From positions 1,465,466 to 1,529,465 of the forward strand of contig NZ_BMYD01000001.1 in NCBI RefSeq assembly GCF_014652095.1: DNA of 64,000 nt, written 5' to 3'. Positions 47,257 through 53,833 of this stretch are shown here, one piece after another (position 1 is the stretch's first letter; each line of letters opens with the position of its first letter). A program made the translations under genes and the position numbers. The DNA is from Cognatilysobacter bugurensis. GTDB taxonomy: Bacteria; Pseudomonadota; Gammaproteobacteria; Xanthomonadales; Xanthomonadaceae. Under the pieces are notes generated by a model. It saw only the letters and a program-made list of their open reading frames with translations. It ran no database searches and was not told the DNA's origin.

Positions 47257-48618
47257 ATGGCCGAAACCATTCGCCACGATCGAACCGCGCGCCAATTGCG
47301 GCTGCTTTCCGACGCGCTCGACAGCGGCCGCCTTGGCCCCGTGCGTCGCCTCGTCAACACGCTCTCGCCTGCCGAGATCGGCAACCTGCTCGAATCGCTG
47401 CCCCCGGGCAAGCGCGAAGTCGTCTGGGGCTTGGTCGACGCCGAGGACGACGGCGAAGTGCTGCTGCACGTCGGCGACGAGGTGCGTGAAAGCCTCATCG
47501 CCGACATGGACCCGGACGAGCTCGTCGCCGCGGTCGAAGACCTTGACATCGACGACCTCGCGGACCTGGTCGATGACCTGCCCGACACGGTCATCGACGA
47601 AGTGCTCAAGTCGATGGACCGCGAGAACCGCGAGCGGCTCGAGCAGGCGCTGAGCTATCCGGAAGACACCGCGGGTCGTCTGATGAATCCGGACGTGGTG
47701 ACGGTGCGCGCCGACACGACGGTCGACGTCGTGCTGCGCTACCTGCGCCTGCGCGGCGAGCTGCCCGAGCACACCGACCACCTCTACGTCGTCAGCCGCC
47801 GCCACCAGTACCTCGGGCGCATCGCGCTTGCAGCGCTGCTCACGCACGAGCCCGGCGCGCCAATCAACAAGCTCATCGACGACGAGCAGCCTGCGATCGA
47901 CGTCGGCGAGACCGACACCGAAGTCGCACGCCAGTTCGCCGACAACGATTGGATCAGCGCCCCCGTCGTCGACGAAAACAACATCCTGCTCGGCCGCATC
48001 ACGATCGACGACGTCGTCGACATCATTCGTGACCAGGCCGAGCACCAGGCGCTGAGTGCGGCCGGCCTCGATGAGGACGAGGACCTCTTCTCGCCCGTGC
48101 ATCGTGCGTTCCGCCGGCGCATGGTGTGGCTGGGCGTGAATCTCGGGACGGCGTTTCTAGCCACGACTGTGATCGACCGATTCAGTGAATCGATCGCCGA
48201 ACTCGTCGCGCTCGCGATCTTGATGCCAATCGTCGCGGGAATGGGCGGCAACGCCGGCACGCAGGTGCTCGCGCTGATGGTGCGCGGCCTCGCGCTCGGT
48301 CAGGTTGGCGCATCGAACGCACGCATCCTGCTGTGGAAGGAACTGCGTGTCGCGCTGATCAATGGCCTCGGGCTGGGCACGGTGCTGGGGCTGATCGTCT
48401 GGGCGTGGTTCGGCCAGCCGATGCTCTCGCTCGTCATTGCCAGCGCCCTGACGATCAACCTGCTGTTTGCCGCTACCGCTGGCGTATTGGTCCCGCTCAC
48501 CCTCAAGCGCCTCGGCTTCGACCCCGCGCTTGCGGGCGGCGTGATCCTCACTACCGTGACCGACACGATGGGCTTCCTGGTGTTCCTCGGCCTCGCGACG
48601 GTCATTCTGCTGGGTTGA
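47257..48618 (+). CDS. mgtE: Magnesium transporter MgtE
   Basis: 453 residues. The acidic N-domain (many Asp/Glu; VEDLDIDDLADLVDDLPD) is followed by two CBS domains (about 140-260) and five membrane helices. The latter include the signature GMGGNAGTQVLALMVRGLALG, which lines the Mg pore. The N and CBS domains gate the channel by Mg binding in known structures. It closes the conserved PTS block; the sequence immediately after its stop is accessory. Confidence 0.95.
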   Translation: MAETIRHDRTARQLRLLSDALDSGRLGPVRRLVNTLSPAEIGNLLESLPPGKREVVWGLVDAEDDGEVLLHVGDEVRESLIADMDPDELVAAVEDLDIDDLADLVDDLPDTVIDEVLKSMDRENRERLEQALSYPEDTAGRLMNPDVVTVRADTTVDVVLRYLRLRGELPEHTDHLYVVSRRHQYLGRIALAALLTHEPGAPINKLIDDEQPAIDVGETDTEVARQFADNDWISAPVVDENNILLGRITIDDVVDIIRDQAEHQALSAAGLDEDEDLFSPVHRAFRRRMVWLGVNLGTAFLATTVIDRFSESIAELVALAILMPIVAGMGGNAGTQVLALMVRGLALGQVGASNARILLWKELRVALINGLGLGTVLGLIVWAWFGQPMLSLVIASALTINLLFAATAGVLVPLTLKRLGFDPALAGGVILTTVTDTMGFLVFLGLATVILLG

Positions 48619-48673
48619 CTAGTTACCTGGCCCTCGGACGGACAGACGCCCAGGCCGGTCGACGATCGTCCAA

Positions 48674-48875
48674 TGGTCGACGCCTATTCCGCAGTCGCAT
48701 CGAGCACGTGGGCCAGGTGATCGGCCGGGTTCGCGACACTGCAGTTGCACGGCAGCGCGTGGCGCGGACGTCGGCGACGTCTTGGTGCGCAAGATGGTCG
48801 CGCCGGCCGAATTAGCGCAGCTGCAGAACGACCGCGCGCTCCTGGTCGTCACCACGCCGGGGCGATCGCTTACTT
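48674..48875 (+). pseudogene. Degraded ptsI fragment
   Basis: The sequence aligns with ptsI 45711-45920 over most of its length. Shared stretches include GACGCCTATT, CAGGTGATCGGCCGGGT against CAGGTCATCGGCCGCGT, and the block CGCGCCGGCCGAA...GCGCAGCTGCAGA. Translated, one frame gives FRSRIEHVGQVIGRVRD (intact copy FRSRVEDIDQVIGRVRA) and another gives VRKMVAPAELAQLQNDRALLVVTT (intact copy VCETIAPAELAQLQSEGVLAVVTT), so frameshifts have broken it. It stops before the active histidine. The remaining 220 bases up to intI (48876-49095) show no convincing gene. Confidence 0.8.
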
Positions 48876-49095
48876 TGGTTGAAGGCTGGGAGCGCACCCG
48901 CGTTAGTCGATGTGCTCGACCCATCCCCAGTTCGCCATCACGCCTGCGATCTGGTCGCGGCTGCAGTGCAGATCCAGGCCGCCCCGCGCCAGCGGGCCGA
49001 TCGACACCACTCCAGCCGGCAAGTGCGACACGTGTACGACAGCAAGGCGATGCACGGCGGTGCCAAGTCAAGCGTCTACCGCAGAGCGTGTGCGC

Positions 49096-50136
49096 TCAAA
49101 TCCGATCGAGCGGGCTCAGCACCCCGCCTGCCCCGCGGTCGAGCACGTGCGTGTAGATCTGCGTCGTCTTCACGTCGCGATGGCCAAGCAGATCCTGCAC
49201 TGTGCGGATGTCATAACCCGCTTCGAGCATGTGCGTTGCGAAGCTGTGCCGCAGCGTGTGTGCGCTCAGCGGCTTGACGATGCCGGCCGCGGTCCGCGCG
49301 CGCTTCAGTGCACGCGACAGCATGTCCGGGTCGAAGTGATGCCGCCGCTCGATGCCCGCATGCGGGTCGACGGAGCGTTTGACTGCGGGAAACACGTATT
49401 GCCACGCGAAATCAGTGCCCGCGTTCGTGTATTTGCGGGCAAGCGCATGCGGCAACCAGACCTGGCCAAAGCCGTCCGCGAGATCCGCCGCGTGCAGGAC
49501 CCGAGCGCGCTCGATCTCCCGTTGCAGCGGTTCGAGCAGCGCACGCGGCAGCACCGTGCGCCGGTCCTTTCCGCCCTTGCCGTTCCGAATTGTCAGCTCG
49601 TGCCGCGCGAAATCGATGTCCTTGATCCGCAGCCTGAGACACTCCAGCAGCCGCATGCCGGTGCCGTAGAGCAAGCTCGCAAGCAGCCATGGGCGACCGT
49701 CCATTACCGCGAGCAGGCGGTTCACCTCGCTCACCGACAACACCGTCGGCACGCGCTGCGAACGCTTCGCGCGGACGACGTTCTCCATCCACGGCAGCTC
49801 CATCCGGAGCACGTCGCGATACAGAAACAACAGCGCCGATAGCGCCTGAGTCTGCGTACCCGCCGACACCTGCCCTTCGGTCGCCAAGGTCGTCAGGAAT
49901 CGCTCCACCTCAGGGGCGCCGAGTTCCCGCGGATGCCGCCGCCCGTTCGCCAGCACGAAGCGTTTGATCCACGCGACGTAGGCCTGCTCCGTGCGGATGC
50001 TGAAGTGGCGGACGCGCACCCGTCGTCGCACCTCATCCAGCAGCCCCACGCCGCGCGGCGGCGCTCGCGATGCCGGGTCGGCTGAGGCGGGACGCCCGCT
50101 CGGGGAGCCCCGACCCGGAGTCCCGCCGCCCGGCAT
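49096..50136 (-). CDS. intI: Integron integrase (IntI tyrosine recombinase)
   Basis: From the ATG at 50136 it has 346 residues. The core-binding domain starts at LLDEVRRRVRVRHFSIRTEQAYVAWIKRF. Catalytic residues in this numbering: R162 (GTGMRLLECL), K191 (GKGGKDR), H293 and R296 (HTLRHSF), H319 (LLGHRD) and Y328 (TTQIYTHV). The insertion unique to integron integrases is present at about 225-255 (PHALARKYTNAG, then WQYVFPA). A GTG at 50049 would give 317 residues, the commonest IntI length. The same frame stays open upstream to 50460, with Pro/Gly/Arg-rich sequence. It excises and inserts cassettes by attC x attI recombination. It appears intact. Confidence 0.95.
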   Translation of the reverse strand: MPGGGTPGRGSPSGRPASADPASRAPPRGVGLLDEVRRRVRVRHFSIRTEQAYVAWIKRFVLANGRRHPRELGAPEVERFLTTLATEGQVSAGTQTQALSALLFLYRDVLRMELPWMENVVRAKRSQRVPTVLSVSEVNRLLAVMDGRPWLLASLLYGTGMRLLECLRLRIKDIDFARHELTIRNGKGGKDRRTVLPRALLEPLQREIERARVLHAADLADGFGQVWLPHALARKYTNAGTDFAWQYVFPAVKRSVDPHAGIERRHHFDPDMLSRALKRARTAAGIVKPLSAHTLRHSFATHMLEAGYDIRTVQDLLGHRDVKTTQIYTHVLDRGAGGVLSPLDRI

Positions 50137-50451
50137 GCCGCGAGCTCGCGTGACCGTCGGACCCTGACGGCCGTCCGCCTCGACTGGCGCCTTCGCGTCC
50201 CGGTGACCCATAGCGGTGGCGGCGCGTGGCACTGACCGCAGCTCGGGAGTCTTCGTCAGCGGATCCAGGCCCGCCGGACCGACCGACGAATACGCACTCT
50301 CGTCCCGCTCTTCCTGAACCACAAGACGTAAGCAAACCCCGTTTCGCAGGACGTAACTCATACGCAGGCTCTTAGCGGGAACGAAACGAGCATCACATCG
50401 CCGTGCGCTGCCGTCGATCAGGTAAAGCATTGATCGAGCGTAGGAAAAATC

Positions 50452-50522
50452 TTGACCCACCGAAGGGCGCCGGCAACCATACGCTGCAACACCCCTCCTT
50501 TGGGGTCTACTTGTTGTTAGGG
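50452..50522 (+). other. attI: attI-like insertion site of the integron
   Basis: A core sequence GTTAGGG at 50516-50522 lies between intI and the first cassette gene. Cassette 1 begins with TTAGGG here, and its own attC starts with the complementary CCCTAAC at 51068, as expected if the cassette inserted at this core. TTGACC at 50452-50457 with AACCAT 17 bases downstream is a weak candidate for a cassette promoter. The boundaries of the functional site are not determined. Confidence 0.65.
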
Positions 50523-50528
50523 CTCACT

Positions 50529-51113
50529 ATGGACAAGAACGCCACTCGAACCCTTAGGGAGCATCGCAAGCGCCTGCACGAGGCTGGCGAGAGAGCCTAC
50601 GCGTACGAGATCGAACACGACCCGAAGAATAGGCTCTGCAAGACGCTGTGCCCTCACTTGCGGGCAGCTGGGTTTGATGTGACTCCAGCAGCAAAGAGAA
50701 CTCAGTTAAAGCGGATCATTGGCCTGCTATTCGCGGCTCAGGATCATCGCCCGATGTTCCATGTGGAAGGAACCGAGCTTCCCCTTTGTTGGAACTCACC
50801 CAAAAATTGGGAGTTCGCCTACATCAAGTATGAATGGGGCCACGTGATGTCCCGAAACCAGAATGCGGCAAGTTGCCACAGTCTCGAAAACTTGGGGCTT
50901 TACTCGGCACGTTGCAATCAGCACATCCAAACGAGCCTAGATGTGCCGGAGCTCATGCAGTACGGCGGGATCATCGCGCAGAGAGTATCAATAGTTCTGA
51001 CCAACCGGCGCAAGTTGTTCGCATCTCAGGCCTGGCAAGAAGCAGTATCTGCGTTGCGCGAGATAAGCCCTAACAATTCGTCCAAGCCGAACCCGCTTCG
51101 CGGGTCGGCTTAA
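50529..51113 (+). CDS. Integron cassette 1: hypothetical protein, possibly HNH-nuclease-like
   Basis: 194 residues from the ATG just inside the cassette (MDKNATRTL). It reads through the left half of its attC, so the last residues (NNSSKPNPLRGSA) are encoded by the recombination site. The middle contains YEWGHVMSRNQN and then SLENLGLYSARCNQHI, reminiscent of the GH...N...CN.HI pattern of HNH endonucleases. Neighbouring segments do not show a complete zinc-cysteine set. Function is unproven. As the first cassette it is the most likely to be expressed from an attI promoter. Confidence 0.6.
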   Translation: MDKNATRTLREHRKRLHEAGERAYAYEIEHDPKNRLCKTLCPHLRAAGFDVTPAAKRTQLKRIIGLLFAAQDHRPMFHVEGTELPLCWNSPKNWEFAYIKYEWGHVMSRNQNAASCHSLENLGLYSARCNQHIQTSLDVPELMQYGGIIAQRVSIVLTNRRKLFASQAWQEAVSALREISPNNSSKPNPLRGSA

Positions 51114-51127
51114 CTCAGGTGTTAGGC
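51068..51127 (+). repeat. attC: attC site of cassette 1 (60 bp)
   Basis: Ends are CCCTAAC (R'') and GTTAGGC (R'). The centre folds as AAGCCG-a-ACCCG / CTTCG / CGGGT-CGGCTT, a hairpin with one unpaired A on the left arm, the extrahelical base typical of attC. Confidence 0.92.
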
Positions 51128-51134
51128 CGCAAGC

Positions 51135-51347
51135 ATGAAGATCATTGGCGCCTTGCTCGCTGCATTACTGATCGGCTTTGGCATAAGGTCCATCTGGACC
51201 AGAACGTCGCCGTTGTGGTTTCTGCACCTGGACGAGTACTGGCCGGGAGACCAGTCTTGGGAGGCCTATCGGTGGGTGGCAGTGCTCCTGGGTCTGCTGC
51301 ACGTCGGCGCAGGGGTGTGGATGCTGGTGGTAACGTTCGGTGAGTAG
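51135..51347 (+). CDS. Integron cassette 2: small membrane protein, 70 aa
   Basis: MKIIGALLAALLIGFGIRSIW, an N-terminal hydrophobic helix, is followed by a short Trp-rich loop (FLHLDEYWPGDQSWEAYRW) and a second helix (VAVLLGLLHVGAGVWMLVVTF). It is the only sizeable open frame in this 353-bp cassette and starts 8 bases after the preceding attC. No family was recognised. Confidence 0.6.
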   Translation: MKIIGALLAALLIGFGIRSIWTRTSPLWFLHLDEYWPGDQSWEAYRWVAVLLGLLHVGAGVWMLVVTFGE

Positions 51348-51363
51348 GTAGCGCAGGCATGCG

Positions 51364-51480
51364 GCCTAACAATTCGTCCAAGCCGACACCGCTTCATGGC
51401 TTCGTTGAAAGGTCAGGTCGCTCGTGCGACCAGCCGTCGGCGTCATCAGGCAGCGGCGCGGCTTAACTCAGGTGTTAGGC
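51364..51480 (+). repeat. attC: attC site of cassette 2 (117-bp long form)
   Basis: It starts with GCCTAACAATTCGTCC and ends with CTTAACTCAGGTGTTAGGC like the short sites. The central loop is replaced by about 57 extra bases containing a second hairpin, GGTCGC TCGT GCGACC at 51416-51431. Confidence 0.88.
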
Positions 51481-51487
51481 CGCAACC

Positions 51488-51991
51488 GTGCATCTAAGCA
51501 AGCCAACCAGTCCCACATTGCTGCTCTATGCAGTGCTTTCGCTCGCGATAAGCATCATCGCATTCTACTCGTGGGTCAGCTATTCCGGGCTGCCCGAGCT
51601 CAGCCAGCTTAAAATCGCAACAGGTCGGATTGTTTGGGTAGAAAAAGGGCGATACGGCATACGATTCGACCTGGAACGAGTCCCCGAGGACTTTAACTAT
51701 GCTTCGAAGGGCGGCGCCGTAGACCGTGTTCATAGTGCTATCAACAGCGCAGTCGGCCAGCCTATAACCGTCTGGTTCGATCCGGCGCAGACGGTTGGGG
51801 CCCCTGGCACCGATGAAGAGTTCTATGAGGTCTACCAGCTCTCCGTGAGCGGGAGCGTCGTCCGCCCCTTGAAAGACGTGGAAGAGGCATGGGGCTCAGA
51901 TATGAAGTTTGCACTTTGGCTTAGCGCCTTCTTCGCCCTAAACGGCGTGTTCTTGGGTATTCGCGCATGGAGGCCGTGTCATGCGGCCTAA
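51488..51991 (+). CDS. Integron cassette 3: membrane protein with two helices, 167 aa
   Basis: An N-terminal helix (TLLLYAVLSLAISIIAFYSWV) and a C-terminal helix (FALWLSAFFALNGVFLGI) enclose a soluble domain of about 100 residues (GRIVWVEKGRYGIRFDLERVPEDF ... ITVWFDPAQTVG). The layout, with a beta-rich central part, recalls DUF3592-like proteins, but this is not certain. The stop codon is the TAA inside the R'' box of the attC that follows. Confidence 0.6.
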   Translation: MHLSKPTSPTLLLYAVLSLAISIIAFYSWVSYSGLPELSQLKIATGRIVWVEKGRYGIRFDLERVPEDFNYASKGGAVDRVHSAINSAVGQPITVWFDPAQTVGAPGTDEEFYEVYQLSVSGSVVRPLKDVEEAWGSDMKFALWLSAFFALNGVFLGIRAWRPCHAA

Positions 51992-52045
51992 CAATTCGTC
52001 CAAGCCGAAACCGCTTCGCGGTTCGGCTTAACTCAGGTGTTAGGC
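51986..52045 (+). repeat. attC: attC site of cassette 3 (60 bp)
   Basis: GCCTAAC to GTTAGGC, with centre AAGCCG-a-AACCG / CTTCG / CGGTT-CGGCTT. It overlaps the last six bases of the cassette 3 gene. Confidence 0.92.
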
Positions 52046-52049
52046 GGCA

Positions 52050-52346
52050 GTGAGAGATCGCAGCGACTACAAAATGGCATTGGAGATTGTCGGCCGCTTG
52101 ATCCGCGCGTGGGATCCTTACAGTCTCATTGCCGAAGGCGCCCCGGCGGACGAGTTCGGTGATGAGATCGCTAAGATTGTCGCTCGCATTCCTCGCTGTC
52201 GGGACGTCGAGGACGTCGCGAAGGCAATCTCTGCGGTGTTCTCAGATGCGTTCGAGCCCGGCGGGTTCTCGCCGGTCGACTGCTTTGAGCCCGCCCAGGA
52301 GATCTACATGGCGTTGGGCCGTGCAAAGCTGTTGCCTGCCGCCTAA
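52050..52346 (+). CDS. Integron cassette 4: DUF1871-like protein, 98 aa
   Basis: Starts at GTG (an ATG at codon 9 is possible). The sequence VGRLIRAWDPYSLIAEGAPADEFGDEIAKIVARI, the later EDVAKAISAVFSDAF and a final helix resemble the small all-helical DUF1871 proteins, which share WDP..L...GAP.DEF. Function in that family is unknown; some relatives occur near contact-dependent or polymorphic toxin immunity genes. The gene ends at the TAA in the attC R'' box. Confidence 0.6.
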   Translation: MRDRSDYKMALEIVGRLIRAWDPYSLIAEGAPADEFGDEIAKIVARIPRCRDVEDVAKAISAVFSDAFEPGGFSPVDCFEPAQEIYMALGRAKLLPAA

Positions 52347-52400
52347 CAATTCGTCCAAGCCGAAACCGCTTCGCGGTTCGGCTTAACTCAGGTGTTAGGG
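52341..52400 (+). repeat. attC: attC site of cassette 4 (60 bp)
   Basis: GCCTAAC to GTTAGGG. The changed last base (G instead of C) belongs to the next cassette, whose own R'' box is CCCTAAC. Centre as in cassette 3. Confidence 0.92.
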
Positions 52401-52415
52401 CGCTCAGGAGAGAGT

Positions 52416-52835
52416 ATGGATATCGTGCGGACTCTTGCGGTTCTTGCTCTCGCGCTCGCACCAGTTATCGCTGCAGCCGGCGGTTCTGCCATCCCACACA
52501 GGTTCCTTGGCGAGTGGAACCCCGATGTGTCCCAGTGCGGAAAAGGCACAGATGAGTCGCTCCTCTACATCGAGCCCCGCAGGGTCAGGTTTTGGGAGAG
52601 CTCGGGCCCGGTGAGAGCAGCAGTTGCACGCGGCCGGGAGCTGGCTCTCATTTTGGAGCTGTCCGGTGAGGGCGAGGTTTGGCTGTCGGCAACGCAGTTC
52701 GACCTGTCCCGTGACGGCAATGAATTGGTTTGGGAAACTACCTCTGGCGAGAAGTTCGTCCGCTTCCGTTGCCCCAGTGCGAAGGAGCGCCCTAACAATT
52801 CGTCCAAGCCGACGCCGCTTCGCGGCGCGGCTTAG
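52416..52835 (+). CDS. Integron cassette 5: exported hypothetical protein, 139 aa
   Basis: From the ATG of MDIVRTLAVLALALAPVIAAAGG, which gives a clear signal peptide. The start is preceded by CAGGAGAGAGT, a good ribosome site. The mature part is short and beta-rich (HRFLGEWNPDVSQCGKG, LYIEPRRVRFWESSG, GEKFVRFRCPS) with two cysteines. Its C-terminus, PNNSSKPTPLRGAA, is encoded by the attC, as in cassette 1. Periplasmic or secreted; family unknown. Confidence 0.65.
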   Translation: MDIVRTLAVLALALAPVIAAAGGSAIPHRFLGEWNPDVSQCGKGTDESLLYIEPRRVRFWESSGPVRAAVARGRELALILELSGEGEVWLSATQFDLSRDGNELVWETTSGEKFVRFRCPSAKERPNNSSKPTPLRGAA

Positions 52836-52849
52836 CTCAGGTGTTAGGC
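52790..52849 (+). repeat. attC: attC site of cassette 5 (60 bp)
   Basis: CCCTAAC to GTTAGGC. The centre AAGCCG-a-CGCCG / CTTCG / CGGCG-CGGCTT keeps pairing although three base pairs differ from cassettes 3 and 4. The right arm has GGCTTAGCTC instead of GGCTTAACTC. Confidence 0.92.
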
Positions 52850-52874
52850 GTCACAGTCACTGCAGGAGGTCGCG

Positions 52875-53123
52875 ATGCTAGGAGATAAGCGCTATTGGTT
52901 CCCGGCTAAGACTTACGGCTGGGGCTGGGGCTTCCCTGTTGCGTGGCAGGGCTGGGTCGTCCTCGCCGCATATGTTGTCGGCATTGTCGCGCTGTCGGCC
53001 CGAGTGCCACCGGATGCCGAGCCAGTTCGCTACGCGGCGTACTTCACCTTGCTCACGCTGGCCCTGCTGGCGGTGTGCTGGCTAAAGGGCGAGCCTCCAC
53101 GCTGGCGTTGGGGCGGCAGGTGA
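52875..53123 (+). CDS. Integron cassette 6: small membrane protein, 82 aa
   Basis: Begins DKRYWFPAKTYGWGWGFPVAWQGW, an aromatic-rich opening, then two hydrophobic helices (VVLAAYVVGIVALSA and AAYFTLLTLALLAVCWL) and a basic Trp/Arg tail. The ATG has a near-perfect AGGAGG ribosome site seven bases upstream. Similar YWFPAK...GWGWG proteins occur as hypothetical membrane proteins. Function unknown. Confidence 0.65.
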   Translation: MLGDKRYWFPAKTYGWGWGFPVAWQGWVVLAAYVVGIVALSARVPPDAEPVRYAAYFTLLTLALLAVCWLKGEPPRWRWGGR

Positions 53124-53124
53124 C

Positions 53125-53184
53125 GCCTAACAGTTCGTCCAAGCCGACGCCGCTTCGCGGCGCGGCTTAACTCAGGTGTTAGGC
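53125..53184 (+). repeat. attC: attC site of cassette 6 (60 bp)
   Basis: GCCTAAC to GTTAGGC, with the CGCCG/CGGCG version of the stem seen in cassette 5. It begins one base after the cassette 6 stop codon. Confidence 0.92.
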
Positions 53185-53203
53185 GCCGCGGAGCCTTAGA
53201 CAG

Positions 53204-53413
53204 ATGCATTCGGTTGCTGGAATGACGGTTAACGAGCGACTCGCACACTTCAACCTGCTTCGAGAGTTCGACGCTGCAGTCGCGTCTCAAGACTTCGACG
53301 CGCTGGTTGTCGTGCTCGAGCAAGCACGCCTCGCTCCGCAACACGCCAGCCAATCGGCAGCGGCCATTCTGGGCTTGAGCGGCCCGGCCTCCGGGCAGCA
53401 TCATGGCGCCTAA
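53204..53413 (+). CDS. Integron cassette 7: small hypothetical protein, 69 aa
   Basis: MHSVAGMTVNERLAHFNLLREFDAA..., with a second possible ATG at 53222 (MTVNERL). The body is helical (DFDALVVVLEQARLAPQHASQSAAAIL) and soluble, reminiscent of short helical proteins of about 60 residues found in cassettes. The stop is the TAA in the attC R'' box. No function recognised. Confidence 0.55.
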   Translation: MHSVAGMTVNERLAHFNLLREFDAAVASQDFDALVVVLEQARLAPQHASQSAAAILGLSGPASGQHHGA

Positions 53414-53524
53414 CAAATCGTCCAAGCCGACACCGCTTCGTGGCTTCGTCGAAAGGTCCGGCTGCTCAAGCAGCCGGACTTCGGCAACACCCGGCAGCGG
53501 TTCGGCTTAACTCAGGTGTTAGAG
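53408..53524 (+). repeat. attC: attC site of cassette 7 (117-bp long form)
   Basis: GCCTAACAAATCGTCC to CTTAACTCAGGTGTTAGAG. It is the same length as the long attC of cassette 2 and shares ACACCGCTTC and TCGAAAGGTC-type segments. Its inner hairpin CCGGCTGC TCAA GCAGCCGG differs in sequence from the other long site but not in design. Confidence 0.88.
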
Positions 53525-53525
53525 G

Positions 53526-53833
53526 ATGCACCAACAAATGAGCGACCGGAAAGTCGTCTGCCGTACACATGGACACGTACGCAAGGATTACGTATGCGAT
53601 CACCTGTGTGCTACCCCGAAAGACGGGAGCGCACCGCTTGTCTAGCACCGCGATAACGAAGGTTCGGACTAAGAAGGCGAGTCGGTAGGCGACTGCTCGC
53701 GTGAGCGCTGTGACGCAATGCCCAACGAGTCGGGAAGTGGACAGCGGCCTCAGAGGAAGCTGCGGATATCCACATGGTGTGCGAGTTCTACCTCACGGCT
53801 GTACTGGGCCGCACGATCGCTGACACCCTCTGA
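53526..53833 (+). pseudogene. Integron cassette 8: frameshifted cysteine-motif small protein gene
   Basis: The first frame encodes MHQQMSDRKVVCRTHGHVRKDYVCDHL... and stops at 53645 after 39 codons. A second frame further on encodes VGKWTAASEEAADIHMVCEFYLTAVLG and ends in the attC. Together they look like a small protein of the pattern C-x2-HG ... YVC-x-HL ... GxW...SE..A.I.MVC-x2-C, with the last cysteine here replaced by tyrosine. The middle is shifted and carries stops, so the gene is broken. The family recognition is from memory of similar sequences and is tentative. Confidence 0.55.

Noticed and set aside
48876..49095. Further ptsI C-terminal homology (a frame reading VRHHACDLVAAAVQIQAAP)
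   Set aside because: Resemblance to the ptsI end (VRHTVRHCDLARLRAAAP) is short and could be chance in GC-rich DNA, so it was not included in the pseudogene.
50452..50480. Strong cassette promoter in front of the array
   Set aside because: TTGACC is a good -35 box, but the best -10 candidate (AACCAT) is poor. It is noted only within the attI entry.
52171..52461. Minus-strand frames in the cassette array sharing TPELSRTAKRFRLGRIVR-like ends
   Set aside because: The shared sequence is the reverse reading of attC sites, not a protein family.
51068..53524. Regularly recurring near-identical repeats with variable sequence between, CRISPR-like at first sight
   Set aside because: The repeats are 200-600 bp apart, enclose open reading frames, and have R''/R' cores of attC. 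No cas genes and no 30-bp spacers are present.
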